Notes: a model not told the origin generated them from the sequence alone. Shown: positions 24,336 to 36,551, numbered from the stretch's first letter. The stretch is DNA of 64,000 nt from Rhodeus uyekii (GCA_037043235.1 JAWRVZ010000064.1:1292501-1356500); one strand, 5' to 3'. Numbers and translations are program-made.

Positions 24336-24594
24336 TCTACAAATCACATACATGTGACTGTAATAGTTGACATATACACTGTACGCTCATAAATGTTCTT
24401 TCATTAGGTTATTTATTGGCGTCAGTGGTTCCATGAAGAACCTTCCACAAAACGGTTAATATTTAGAAAAACTTATTTTAACTGTTTCTTTTTTTTTTTT
24501 TTTAATATTCGTTATACACTACATTTTTTTTCCTTTCAAGGACTTTTCACTAAGAGACTCTTTGGGGAACCAAATATGGTTTGTCTACATATGG

Positions 24595-25269
24595 CAGGGG
24601 TGCCCACGTGTTGATCACCAGTCGATCGCAAAGGTAAAGTGAGTAGATCGCATGGAATTAACAAAGTAGATGTCAGCCCATAATCTGTCCTCACTATGAG
24701 ATTTGTTATTGACGTACAGGGTAGCCAGTCTGAGATCTGACCTTTTCTAACACATGGGTCACCGTGCATGCGCACAACGGTGCCAAGTGCTGCAAAACTC
24801 GAGCAAGATGGCAAGATAAGCCTCCAATTTATTTCTTTTAAGCTTAAGAAATGATATACAAATAAGTGGGGGAGCTGGCAAAGTAAGAAAAAAACTTGCC
24901 ACTTCCATACTAAGTGGGAGGTGGATTTTTTTTTTTTTTTTTTTTTTTACCTCATCTGCCAGTTTGTTATCGCTATACCGAAGAAGGGAAATGTGAAGCG
25001 GCATTTTCGGACTGTTCATAAAAACTATGACACTGACTTCTCTCCAAAAAGCAAACTGAGAAGAAGAAGGGTGAAGGAACTAAAATCTCAGTTGTCTAGA
25101 CAGAATTTTTCTTGTAGTAATGCAAGCTACACCAACATATATTGTGCATATAAAGAATTCTCAATATATTCATAAATAAATATATGTTTGCATTTTTATA
25201 GTGGGTAGATCATTTTGGCTTGGTCATTTTATAAGTAGCTCATAAGCCAAAAAAGTTTGGGCACCCCTG
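24595..25269. mobile_element. hAT element remnant with BED-finger transposase piece
   Basis: Terminal repeats are CAGGGGTGCCCAC at the left and GGGCACCCCTG at the right, with imperfect 8-bp flanks (ACATATGG and GTCTATGG). At 675 bp it is far shorter than an intact hAT. The interior keeps part of a transposase. Confidence 0.8.
24978..25113 (+). pseudogene. hAT transposase fragment (BED zinc-finger region)
   Basis: Translation gives GNVKRHFRTVHKNYDTDF followed by SKLRRRRVKELKSQLSRQ. This is the second half of the BED-type zinc finger (RHFRTVHK, with the zinc-binding His residues) and the following linker of the hAT group that gave rise to the ZBED5 and GTF2IRD2-like host proteins. The first cysteine pair and the dimerisation domain are missing, and a T run precedes it. 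It is a dead fragment inside the element 24595-25269. Confidence 0.75.
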
Positions 25270-27350
25270 GTCTATGGCATCACTGTGAAAACTCTCTATT
25301 GGAACCTGTAGTTATAAAAGTGTATGTGAAAAATATTCTTCACACTTTTAAATAAAGCAAGATTATTGGCGTGTGTTTCTGAGTTATATGTTTCTGAGTG
25401 TGTAATAGTAAATCCTACACCATTTTTGTTCAGTGTAGTTGCACATTGAGTAACAGGTATGTATGTGTGTGTGGGAGGGAGGGGCTGGTGTGGTCATCCA
25501 GAATGTGTGTCTTTCAGTGGTCAGCTAGTTGGTCAGCAGGGTTTCAGCAGCAGTATGTTGTGTGCTGTGGTAGAGAGCTGGGGATATCTAACAATATGAG
25601 GGGAGTAGAAAAAGAGTTTTCTGCCCATCATCCAGCCACTGAGGTCAGAATGCCACTTCAAATCATTCTTTCTTAGTTTTTCTTGTAGTCGAACCTGTAT
25701 ATGCATCTGTTCAGAAAATAACAAGATTAGACATCACGAGTGACATGAAAACAGCTGAAAGTGTCATAGAGGGTTTTTTAAACTGCAATAGAAGTTTATT
25801 GTGCGAGTTTGGCAGCATGTGTTGAAGTATGTCTGCTTCAGAAGTCATGCAGTCTCACAAGTAATATCCGTAGTTTTGGTTCAAACCGTTGTTCTGGATT
25901 TCTTAAAGGGATAGTTCACCCAAAAATCTTTCATTGACTCCATCCTCATGTTTTTTCAAACCTGTATGAAGGACAAATACTCTCATAGTTTGCTCTTATA
26001 TGGGGCTGTTCACAAAGAACTCACTACTTTTCCGTTGTATTTCTATGTAAACGCACTTGATGGACATGTTTGTCTGTTGCGCCCATGTAATGGAGGCCAG
26101 CTAATGAGAGCTGAACAGGTAAATCTCACTCCCCTGATCTCATGAGGCAAATTACTTGATACGGCTCCCTTAAAACGTGATGCTCAAGATAAAAGAAGTT
26201 CAACTTTTAAAAACCCATCTGTAGTTCTTTTCTTCACTCCATTGACCCACGTGTGTGTCAATGACCCCATTATTGGTTTTGTACTGAAAGCAAAGTGCCA
26301 CATTTGAAAAATATAAAGGTGCAAAAGATATTCTCTGCAATTTCAGTGAATAGTGCCATTAGTTTCAGTGTGTTCCTCACAGAAAGTTGTTGTGTGGCTG
26401 CAGAAGGTTTGAATATTATTCAGTTTGGAGATTGACTGGTCAATATATGGTTTCATGTTTTGAGAAAAGCAAAGACACTTTGCTTTCATTTTATGTTCCA
26501 TATAGGAGTTTGGAATGACATGAATTTGAGTGATTTCAGGTGAATTATCATTTTAATATTGTTATACACTTGTGCGTATAGTCAAGTAATAATGAGTGTA
26601 ATGAGTCAAGATACTAATCTAGCTTTCTCATAAACCTGGCATTGTACTGTTGGCTCTGGGATGAATTGTTAATGTTCTTTATTTGTAAGTGTTTTGGATA
26701 AAAGTGTCTGCTAAATCAAGAAATGCAAATGTAAGTGTTATCAAGCTTTAAGGTGTTCCTGTTTTTTTCTTTTTTTATATGAACTCTATTCACGCTAACT
26801 AAAATGTTTATCTCTGAGTCTGTGTAAGGTAACTCTGCTTTAGTGTGTTTGTGTGCGTCAGCACATGGCACTGTGCGGCTTCGTTTGTCACATGATCAAC
26901 AGAGACAGACAAAGAGAACACAGCTATGACAATGGCTTCAGTGACACACATGGAGATTATGTGTAGTATGCAGGATTTGAATGAGGCTGTTTCACTCTTA
27001 CTCTCCGAGTATATGTGCCTGTATGGAATTGTTTTCACTGTTAACAAGCCACATTTTATGAAGATTTTGGCAAGGCATGTTTGTCCATCAGTACTGTATT
27101 GTTGAAAGTAGTATTGGGACTCATTTTCTAATAACTGCATACAATTTTTAATAAAAGTGCAGAAAAGGTATTTATGCAAAGAATTTGTAAGAACGACATA
27201 TATGAAATAGATATTTTATATTATATAATTATTCTTTTTTCTTGTTTATATAAAAGTATATGTATGCTGTTCAAATGTTTTGGTAATGTGTTTGGTAAGA
27301 GCTATCTCTTTTATTAAAAACAATATTTTGTTGTGAAAACCGTTATACAT
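25270..27350. other. Intron sequence with dispersed repeats
   Basis: 25905-26050 carries the AAAGGGATAGTTCACCCAAAAA repeat. 26655-26740 is a SINE tail (AAAAGTGTCTGCTAAATCAAG). No gene was recognised; the longest frame, 26808-27179 minus, has no family motif. Confidence 0.45.
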
Positions 27351-27354
27351 ATTA

Positions 27355-28023
27355 GTGAAAGATAACACAAGTAACCACTAAATGTTGTTTTTGAATGAAG
27401 ATTGTTATTATTAAGGGAAAACTAAATCCAAATCTACAAGGCCCTGTGTGAAAAAGTTATTGCCCCCTAAATCTAATAACTAGTTGGGCCACCCTTAGCA
27501 GCAACAAGCATTTGCGATAACTTGCAATGAGTCTGTTACAGTGCTGGGGAGGAATATTGTCCCGCTCATCTTTGCAGAATTGTTGTAATTCAGCCACATT
27601 GGAGGGTTTTTGAGCATGAACTGCCATTTAAGGTCATGCCACAGCGTTTCAATATGATTCAGGTCAGGACTTTGACTAGGCCACTTCAAAGTCTTCATTT
27701 TATTTTTCTTCAGCCATTGAGGGGTGGATTGCTGGTGTATTTTGGATCATTATTGTGCTGCAGAACCCATGTTAACTTCTGAGGTCACAAACAGATGGCC
27801 GGACATTATCCTTCAGGATGTTTTGGGGACTTTTTCACATAGTTACAGTTGTAGGTTTGGATTTTATCTTCCCTTAAAAAAAACAACCTTCATTTAAAAA
27901 CTGCATTTTGAGATTACTTGTGTTATCTTTTACAAATTTTTTAATTAGTCTGGTGATCTCAAACATTTAAGTGTGACAAACAAATAAAAAAAATCAGGAA
28001 GGGGCAAACACTTTTTCACACCA

Positions 28024-28025
<2 letters not shown>
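27355..28025 (-). mobile_element. Tc1/mariner-like element, internally deleted
   Basis: The left inner repeat 27355-27470 (GATAACACAAGTAA, GTGTGAAAAAGTTATTGCCCC) matches the reverse complement of 27825-28025. Long inverted ends and the word GTGAAAAAGTNNTTGCCCC are those of a common fish Tc1-like family. The outermost left part is lost or strongly diverged. The interior is a minus-strand transposase relic. Confidence 0.75.
27495..27720 (-). pseudogene. Tc1-like transposase fragment
   Basis: The minus strand encodes KTLKWPSQSPDLNHIETLWH, the catalytic-domain motif around the second acidic residue of Tc1-like DDE transposases, usually SPDLNPIENLW. Only about 70 codons remain and the frame is truncated on both sides. 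Confidence 0.85.
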
Positions 28026-28057
<32 letters not shown>

Positions 28058-28064
28058 TTATTTA

Positions 28065-28108
<44 letters not shown>

Positions 28109-28125
28109 CACGATAGATAGATAGT
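28026..28125. repeat. Compound microsatellite (TG)n(TATT)n(TA)n(GATA)n
   Basis: Four consecutive simple repeats directly abut the right end of the Tc1-like element. Confidence 0.95.
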
Positions 28126-28208
28126 ATACAAATATTTCTTTAAAACTTTTAGCTCGTGTAAGAGATTCGTTACAGCAGCAGATCATGCACTGTTAAATTG
28201 AGTGATGT

Positions 28209-28290
28209 GTTGCCGGTAGGTAACCCTGGCAACGCAGCTAATCTTTCGGAAATTAAGAGGAGCTAAATTTTGGTCATGAATCAGGTATGT
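28209..28290 (+). promoter_or_regulatory. RFX X-box and possible short first exon
   Basis: 28220-28233 reads GTAACCCTGGCAAC, a perfect match to the RFX X-box GTNRCCNNRGYAAC. An overlapping half-site GTTGCC precedes it. About 45 bases downstream, ATGAATCAG (28276-28284) meets a strong donor, CAG|GTATGT. This would be phase 0 and would join the ankyrin exon at 39035 in frame. The motif is seen directly; promoter or exon activity is inference. Confidence 0.35.
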
Positions 28291-29345
28291 CTGTGCACTT
28301 GTGTGTATTATGCCACACACACACATGTAGACATGCATACAGCTAGAGCCATGAAATATGCCTTGTACAACCGATGTATCACATCTGTTTCCATGAGGAG
28401 TTAATATAATGTGTAGTTTATTTATGAATCTGTCTGCTTAACAGCCCAAAGGAACATGTTACATATACAATAGACCAATAAGCTTAACTGCACATTCATT
28501 CACAATGCATCTTTAAACTATCTGTAATACACGTGTGACCTAATTTGGTGTGGTGTTTTAGCAATTTTGTCTAAAAGGTCAGTGCATGTTTTATCATTAC
28601 AGTAAACGGATAACAAATCAGATTGTCATGCACATTATGTACACTTCTATTCAAGTTTAAGGTCAGTAATATTTTGTAATTTTTTTGCAAATAAATAAAT
28701 GCTTGTATTCAATAAGTATACATTAATTGATTGTGGCAAAAAAAGGTTCTGTTTCACATAAATGCTGTTTAAATAAATTCTGTTTGTTCTTTGGTTTTCC
28801 TGTCCTTTCCATCCTTCTCACTTTCTCTTCATTACTTCATTGCTTATGCTGTCTCTCAGGCATGGTTCTGTCATGTTCTTGCATATTTCATATCGATACA
28901 CATTTAAACACCAAACAGTGGGCTAGGGTCTTAAATAATATACAATAAACCTCTGCCTTAAAACGGCCTCTTTTCCTATGATAGCAGGGTTTATGGAGAG
29001 GGAGTGTAACTGTGAATATAGCTTCTTTGGCCAGAATGATCTGTATGGGTCACTTAGTTTAGTGGTGTGGTAAAAATTGCCCTGCAGACACTGACACTGC
29101 CCTAACCCAGATTCAGTGGTTCGCAAAGTACAACACACAGCCGGGCTCTGGGGGAAGGGAACTACATCTGTACGCTTCAGCATAACTTGCATTCATAGTG
29201 TTTTGTCATTATGCACTCTGGAATATGAGTGTTCATTGACTAGCGACATGAATATTGTACATTAGCTTTGGGATTGCATTTTCAATAAAAAAAACTGTGC
29301 CATTCATTAATTTTTCCACTGCATTTTTATTTATTAATATATTGC
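28291..29345. other. Intron sequence, nothing recognised
   Basis: AT-rich, with CA-rich scraps near 28314 and no coding or element motif that I can support. Confidence 0.4.
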
Positions 29346-29359
29346 AGATACATATATAA

Positions 29360-29422
<63 letters not shown>

Positions 29423-29435
29423 GTATATGTAATGT

Positions 29436-29484
<49 letters not shown>

Positions 29485-29511
29485 GTATATAATGTATATG
29501 TAATGTGTTTT

Positions 29512-29545
<34 letters not shown>
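29346..29545. repeat. Long (CA)n(TA)n(GA)n microsatellite block
   Basis: CA repeats at 29360-29381, TA tracts at 29382-29420, 29440-29482 and 29513-29528, then GA. The interruption ATGTATATGTAATGTG appears twice. Confidence 0.95.
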
Positions 29546-31270
29546 CATATCAAATTCATCGTGCTTTAATGTACAGTTGTTTTTCATCCAATTGCATCAT
29601 TTGCGGTGCTTCATGTTTGGACCTTTAGAGTACATTCAAGTTTCTTACACTCTTAAACATCTTGTAACATCAGCTTGCTGACCAGTGCTAAAAGTCCTTC
29701 GTGTGATGAGAAAGTCATGCACTCCATATCTTAAATGCACTCCATGTCTTGTTGATTTTCTTTTCATTCTTTGGCCCAAATTCTATACCCTTATTCTGTT
29801 TTTGTGGTCGAACAAAACGCAGTGTGATTATATCCAAGAGGCCTCTTCCACTATCTTCCAAATAAACATTTTGCCTGTATCTGGAAGCTCCAGATTTTTT
29901 TAATCGTTCCTTGGAAGTCAGTGTGATTTAATTACCGCTTATTATCTTCTGCTGGTTTGTCCCTTCGCTTTTGACAACGTCTTTCCATCAGACTTCTTGA
30001 CTAATGGCTCGCCTTAAGATGATCAGGTTAAACCCAAGTTCTCAGCATTCTTCTATTTGGAGTCATTTTATAACATGCAATTACATTCACTTCAAGGATA
30101 AACAACCTCATTTCTATTTCCTCGGTGAATGTGCATGATCCTTGTGCATTGTGAAATGAGCCTCTTGTTAAATTTCTGTTGTTCTTTTTTTCATGGAGGA
30201 TAGATTGTTACTTATTCATATGTTGTTGTTTTTTGGTATAGTCATATCATTGAAGCATGGCAGGAAAGTTAGTCATCTCATCATGCTATTTGTATGTGCT
30301 TTAATATGTGCTGACATGTAAATGCTGTATATTGTGTTGTCTAGTATCTCATATGTTTGCTAACATGTTAGTTAGTGAGTTAATGGTTTATAAATCTAGT
30401 GTGGACTGGGTGTGGACTTTATATGAAAAAACTTATGCTGGAATTGTCATTTTTAAGTGAAAATCCATTATATTATTGAAGTTGAGAAACTTACCTTAAC
30501 TTTCCAAGTTGAGTTGTGAATTAAAGAAAGGCATTTACATTTATTCGTTTTGCAGACACTTTTATCCAAAGCGACTTGCAACAGAGGAATACAGCAAGCA
30601 AATCATTGTGAAGAGGCAGATGTACACAAGTAGTTCTCACAATACAAAGTTCCAGACATTGCTAGCATTGCTAAAAATAGTATAAAATGGAAAAGAGAGT
30701 ATTTAAGGAAAGTGTTTCTTTTTAGGTTAACGGCTGATGGAAGAGATGAGTTTTCAGCTGTCTTTTGAACATTGACTAAATTATTTATCATTAACTGTAA
30801 TTGTGAATGTTGGCTGTACAGTTCAGTTTGGTACATTATGTGTTCTGTTGATGAATAATAGTGACAATGCTTGCCAAAAATGCTCTTTATTTTATTGTAA
30901 TACTACTAAAACAAGGAGAGGTACAAAAGAGAGAAGAAATATTAAATTGCCTAACACCGTTTTACTCCCACTCTCTCAGTATGGTGTTTTATGTTTATAA
31001 AACTCGAAATCATGCATGAAAATGACTTTCAGTTTCCAAAAAGTATTAAGTAGCAACTGTTTCAATATTTAAGATAATAAGAAATATTGGTACTTTACTT
31101 AATGCCTTTATGTATAATGCATTATAAAGATATTCATAGTGTATGTTAAAATGCATTATGTTTTCATAAAATAACTGTAACCAAAGTTAAAATGCATTAT
31201 AATATTTGCAGATCTGTTACATCTGAGACCAGTTGTTTGTCGTGTTTAATGCTCAACATATGTGTATTAT
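29546..31270. other. Intron sequence: non-repetitive block and SINE tail
   Basis: 29900-30025 is non-repetitive and contains GTGATTTAATTACCGCTTATT, a homeobox-site-like core, so it may be a conserved non-coding element. 30525-30605 is a SINE 3' region in minus orientation (GCGACTTGCAACAG, GCAGACACTTTTATCCAAAG). No gene was recognised. Confidence 0.4.
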
Positions 31271-31580
31271 TGTCACGTATCACTGTCTTCCAGGACTCTT
31301 ATTTTGTCATTTTGCTCACATGTTATTATTTTGTTCCAGAACTTTCCGTCACTCATCAGTTGCCATGGTCACTAATCATCACAGGTGTTTGTCTTTTGTT
31401 CATTATCACTAGTATATTTAATTCTCTTTCTCCACCTTTTAGTTGTCAGTTGTTGTTTGTGCAATTTGCGTGTTTATGTTACACTTGTTGGAATGCACTG
31501 TTGTTACGATCCTCAGCATTTATCATTAAAGTTCCTTTGAATAATCATCTTCATCGTCATCCTCGTCTTCAGTCGTTACA
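31271..31580 (+). mobile_element. Solo LTR, family B
   Basis: A 310-bp block beginning TGTCACGTATCACTG and ending CAGTCGTTACA, with a perfect 5-bp target duplication ATTAT at 31266-31270 and 31581-31585. An ATTAAA polyadenylation-like signal lies about 50 bases before the end. It splits a local repeat built on AAATGCATTATAA. No internal region remains. Confidence 0.85.
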
Positions 31581-32955
31581 ATTATAACTGTTTTTACAAT
31601 TAGTCATGAGACCATAAAATGCATTATAAGGTGCATTAAAATCATAGTTAATGCATTAAAAATACTTTTATAATGCATTATACATATGCTTTAAGTAAAG
31701 TGGTATCGAAAAATTTATTGAACACCCAATCAGCATATTAGTAGGATTTCACTGACGAAAGTACTAATGCTGAAAAAAAAATTGCTATCAGAGGAATTAA
31801 TTACATTGTAATCTTCAAATTGTAAACTTTCTTCATAATATAGAAAGTTATATTCACTCTTATGCCTTGCTAAGCATAAGAGACTCTTCAAAAACCTAAA
31901 AAAAAATTGGATGTCAAAACAAATGTCAGTAGATCGGGAAGATTTTAAAATGTGCGGTTAATTCATAAATCCATAAAATCTTTAAAGATACATAAAGTCT
32001 ATATGAATATTGTACTGGTCTTGTTTTTGCTTTGGCTAAAGCAGTGATAGAAAATCCCTCGTCTGCTTATCAACACCAGTCTTTCTCGTATTATTCACAG
32101 TCCTGCCTTCTCTTTAGATTTGAACTCATTTCATCAGCTTCTGCCTGAGGGATGGTGCCGTGCACACTTTCTGAATGCTAGCATGTGGACTGGCATTGTA
32201 AAGCCTGAATGGGTGAGATCCCAATTTTGAAATGATGCCATGGCTTGGATGGTGATCCTCACATCTGGAGATCATCTCTGAGCTTGAGTTCTGACAACTG
32301 CACAGATACATCCACATAGATGGGCATAAAATTGTCAGAACAATAGCTTTGCATTTATGTTTTCAGTCTCATTATTGTTGCTTTTTAATTCCATTCATGT
32401 GGGTTGCAGGTTATCGTAATTGGTGTTTACAATTGAATGTCTGTTTGCTACATAAAAATAACAAAAAAACTTAAATATACTCCTCCTCCACTCGACTGAT
32501 TCAAAACCACTAAATATACTGTTTTCAGAGACAGTAATGCTGCAACATTCTTTCTAATGACCTCTGTATCTATAAGTAGATGTAAGCAATCTAAAAGATG
32601 CATGATGGGAATTTTTGAGCGCTTGAGTTAAATGATGCCCACTTCCCCATTTCGACTGCAGTTGCAATCACACTGATGTTTGTTTGTGCTGTAATTGTCT
32701 TGAAATGTTAAGCAATAGGTCCATTTTGCAGTCTTGAAACGTTCATTGATTTTACAGTTTTGCCTGTTGTTGCTCGTAAAAACGTTTCTCTACATTTTAC
32801 TCGAGGGCTGTTGTTATTGCAGATTTTAGTCTGATGTATTTCATCATTTCATTGTGTTACACTACACAATATTCCTCAACATATGGCAGGTTCATTTCTT
32901 GATGCAACAGAGCTACTGAGAAGGTGTGTTTGTTTATGCTCTCTTTGAGCATTAG
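31581..32955. other. Intron sequence, no gene recognised
   Basis: Mostly AT-rich. 32080-32330 is somewhat more complex and non-repetitive but has no coding signature. Confidence 0.4.
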
Positions 32956-34681
32956 ATGTGTTGGGGAAAGTTACCTTTAAAAGTAATGCGTTATAATATT
33001 GTGTTAGTTACTTTTTATGGGAAATAATGTGTTGTTCTGCTTCTTTTTTTTTCTCACCTGAGCAAAAAATAATAATTTTTTTGTTTTGCCAAAGTGAAAT
33101 GAATAAGCCAAAGGGTGAAATATATGCAGTTGACGAATATTCAACACTCATCAAGATATTTTATTTTGCTGATTGGTATGATTGAAATTCTGAATGGTTG
33201 TAATGGTTCAAATTACAGTTTTCATATCATTCAGTATGTACAGGGGTAAAAAAGACTACTTTCAAATAAAAATAAGCACTACAAGCAACAGCATAAATAT
33301 AATATGTTTGCTCTATGCTTAGAGCAAATGTACAAAAAATATCAACAGTGCTTTTCAGTGCCTATTAAGGGAACTCGTGCTGCGTCGAAACACTATGGAA
33401 ACGCTTTCCATGAATATATCATGAAGCACAATAGAATCGAATCGAAGTGTGAATGCACATAGAGGAATAATGACATCATGAACCAGGAGGCTACAAAGGC
33501 ATGCCGGAAGCGGTCGAGTGTGTATGTACGACTGAAATGTTCGAGTGTGTATGCTGCTGGCAGTATGCGCGTGTTTAAAAGGATCCCGAGCTAGTTTAAA
33601 AAGAAGGGTTAGGGTTATGGTATCCCACACTATACTAGATCTACTATGGTCAGAGAACAGCAGTTTAGATTATGTTGTGTTACTTAGTCTTTGTGTTGTT
33701 TTTTTGTGTTGAAGCAGAGTATGCACGGTCAGTTTTTGAGGACGCTGGCTGTATTTACTTCTATCACTTACACTGCACATGCTCCGCCCCTGAAAACAAT
33801 TTGAAAACAATTTCACCACTTCAGGTCCCGCTTTTGTGACTTTTTATACTGGGGTTCGCAAATAGGCATTTGAGATGGGTTAGAGACGGGCCTGGCCTTA
33901 ACTCTGCACTCACCTGGCAGTTCTGATATCCTCTTCCGGGTCACTTCCACCCCAGTAGAGGGGCCGGTGCTGCAGCTCTGAGGAACTGGATGTTGTTAGC
34001 ATCAAGGTTGGAGATGAAGATTTGCCACTTCAATCTCCAGCTTATGAGTTGCGACTAAAGCGGTCTCCAGGCAAACCTCGTCTGGCCAGCCTAGATATGG
34101 GCATTCGACAATAACATCTCCTTTCATACTAGACCGCAAATTTTATGTCAGGGCCTCCTTCCTTTTGATCCTCACTCTGAGGTGTTCAGGTAAAAAAAAG
34201 AAAAAAAGTTTGCCTATGGGATACTGCAAATGGTGGATGTACTTACGAGTCACCCACTCCACAATCTTCATCGTCCCTTTTTGGTTGCGAAACACCAGTT
34301 AACGACATACTTTGCCTCGAGTCAGGCTGCAGCATGTCTCCAAATACAGAATTGCTGCAAGCTTACCAGGCAATACCTTAGGAGACATTATGATGGTGGG
34401 GGGTTTCACTATAAAATATAGAGAAATAAAGCTTCTTTTGGATGTCCCTGTCACAAAATGCGGTAGCGGCGTTTCAGAACTGCTCCCCTGCCTCTCTCAG
34501 GTCTCTGAGGCTGCGATCCAGCCACAGTCTCATAGCCACACACCATGCCACTTCATCCTCCAACTAGAACAAAAACCAGTCAAAATGTGTCTCCATCATT
34601 CAACATCATAAAAGTTTCTGAAGGTTGCCTTCAGGGCAAGGCTCACCAATATCAGTTTCTTCTACTCTGTCCAGCTTTATT

Positions 34682-34682
<1 letters not shown>

Positions 34683-34714
<32 letters not shown>
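34683..34714. repeat. Poly(C) run of 32
   Basis: An uninterrupted C run inside the DIRS remnant, just before the reverse transcriptase piece. It accounts for the polyproline frames here, which are not real proteins. Confidence 0.95.
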
Positions 34715-34716
<2 letters not shown>

Positions 34717-34890
34717 CCTTAAGGGGCGTTCTGAACTACATCAATGTCTTGTTGATCTTACCTCAGTCAAAGCAATTAGCAGTCCGGCATCGAGATGTCG
34801 AGGAGCCTAGGGTAAGGCAGAACGCTAGGAAGAGTGTACTTTCTCCTTTACCGAGGACCACCTTCCTGCTCCAGTTCCTATTCAAGGCCC
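34715..34890 (+). pseudogene. DIRS reverse transcriptase fragment
   Basis: Translation gives LNYINVLLILPQSKQLAVRH and then NARKSVLSPLPRTTFL. In DIRS elements the catalytic strand reads YIDD(W)LIL, followed by QLAVRHRD and LNAKKSVLSPLQRTTFLG. The catalytic aspartates are changed to N and V here, so the copy is inactive. The upstream palm and the RNase H part are missing. Confidence 0.85.
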
Positions 34891-35079
34891 CCCTTTGAAC
34901 CTATCGAGGAGGTTCCGTAAAGTTTCTGACTTTAAAGCTCTTTTTCTCCTCACCTTTATATCCTAAGCTTAGGGGTTCGTTCTGCAGGTAGTCTGTCCTC
35001 CCTTCTTGACCATGACCAGGAGCATAAGAATCTATATACACAGAGCTGAAATCCTGTGGTGCAAATCAGATCCACTGTT

Positions 35080-35345
35080 TGGCTGCTTCGGGGCCCCCCA
35101 ACTAACAGAGTATGAGCAAGGGGTTAGTTGAGGCTATCTCTCTTGTCTATGTGTCGCCGGACTGCCTTCCCCTTGGTGGTTCAAGCTCACTCAACTAGGA
35201 GAGTAGCGGCCTCTAAGTCTCTCTTGGCAGGATTATCTCATGCAGATATTTTGTTATGCAGCAGGCTGGTCCTCCCTGCATTCCTTCATTAGATTCTACC
35301 AGTTAGACCTAAATTCCGCTCCGGGAACACAGGTGCTAACATAGT
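35080..35345 (+). pseudogene. DIRS tyrosine recombinase fragment
   Basis: Pieces in different frames match the C-terminal part of the DIRS tyrosine recombinase. These are FGAP, then EAISLVYVSPDCLP, then AHSTRRVAASKSLLAG holding the His-x-x-Arg catalytic pair, then AGWSSLHSFIRFYQLDL containing the nucleophile region. At least two frameshifts and in-frame stops separate them, so no protein can be made. Confidence 0.85.
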
Positions 35346-36551
35346 GCTCTATTTCACTCAGCAGGCCTTCGTCACTGTGGTGGCATTGACATTCTTGTTC
35401 CTATAGCGGTCTGACGCTGTCCAAGTTCCCTTGAAAGGGAGCACCTCATGTTACACATGTTCTACCACACTTCTTACATGCCTGTCGGTGTCTTCAGACA
35501 CTTTTTAGATGCTACTTCTGGCACGCCTTTGTAGCCTTCTGGTTCATGTCGTCATCATTCCTTGATTTCGTTTCGATTATATTGTGCTTCATGATACATT
35601 TACAGAAAGTGTTTCCATAGCGTGTCAACACAGTTTCTGTATAAATTAAATGGAGTAATCATTTTTAAAGTCACAAAAGTTATTTAGTCAAGAGCAGTGA
35701 GTGATTTCCTTGTCTTTTGTTCTTTGATTAACATTAAAATCACATACAGCAGGGATATTAGGCTGCTATCACTTTAAGACATAATGCACACATCCCCTAC
35801 ACTGATGCTGTTGAAATGCATTGTTTACTGTTTACGTTCACTTAACAAGACATAACCTACTATGTTTACTAGCATAAAAGTCATAAAAACTATATTTCCG
35901 TGTGAGTGGTTCAGATGAGTGCACATGCAAATCATCTCAGCGCACATACGAGTTCTCTTTGTATTCTTGTGCATAAATTATTAAATTGACAAGGCTTAAA
36001 TGAGTTTAGTTAAAAACACAGATCGCAGTGTGTTCAGTTTTCACTGAACAACATCCGGGGGTTTAGGGGAAGTTAGAATGCATATCCATGGACAGAAACA
36101 TACAATAGCCATAACTCTGTTTGTCTGTTTTATGCTTTAATAAGAAAAATTAAAAAACGTATTTTCTTCTGCCACGCCCTTATGAATTGGATCATCGAAG
36201 GTCAGCAAAAAATACATTGGTTTATAAAGTGAGATTAAATACATAAAGAATATTTGTGTTAACATTGAATTACTGCAGATTTGCATAATATTCTAAGTTT
36301 GTATTTCACTGTTTTATTCATTTTGAGGAACTCTGAATCTGTTTTTGTGCAAGTGAGATGAGTAAATGCATGTTCACATCTAGAACTACAAATCATATTC
36401 ACACACTTATGGACTGGAGAACTCTGGAGAGTCTTTGGAAAAGTAACTCAAATATATTTTTTTTTAAATTGAAATGTAATGTGTTACTTTACTAGATACT
36501 GGAAAAAAGTAATCTGATTAGGATACTTGTAACATGTTATTCCCAACACTG

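Larger units (their letters stand above)
33361..35630 (+). mobile_element. DIRS-type retrotransposon, internally deleted and decayed
   Basis: The ends are inverted relative to each other. The left end (GGGAACTCGTGCTGCGTCG, CTATGGAAACGC, ATATCATGAAGCACAATAGA) matches the reverse complement of 35480-35630. Between them are remnants of reverse transcriptase and tyrosine recombinase in the order expected for DIRS elements. DIRS elements have inverted ends and integrate through a tyrosine recombinase instead of a DDE integrase. The intact element is several kb; here it is 2.3 kb with stops and frameshifts, and C32 marks an apparent deletion junction. Confidence 0.8.
32956..36551. mobile_element. 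hAT-like element hosting a DIRS insertion
   Basis: The left end GTGTTGGGGAAAGTTACC with following AAAAGTAATGCGTTATAA matches the inverse of the right end ...GTAACATGTTATTCCCAACACTG. These words (GTGTTGGG, AAGTAATGCGTTA) are the ends of a common fish DNA element. No transposase was seen, and the DIRS element 33361-35630 lies within it. A target duplication could not be confirmed. Confidence 0.55.

Noticed and set aside
29233..29628. Ile-Tyr repeat frames on both strands
   Set aside because: Translation of (TA)n tracts; no coding signal.
34545..34898. Polyproline protein of about 117 codons
   Set aside because: The prolines come from the C32 run. The downstream part is a dead DIRS reverse transcriptase.
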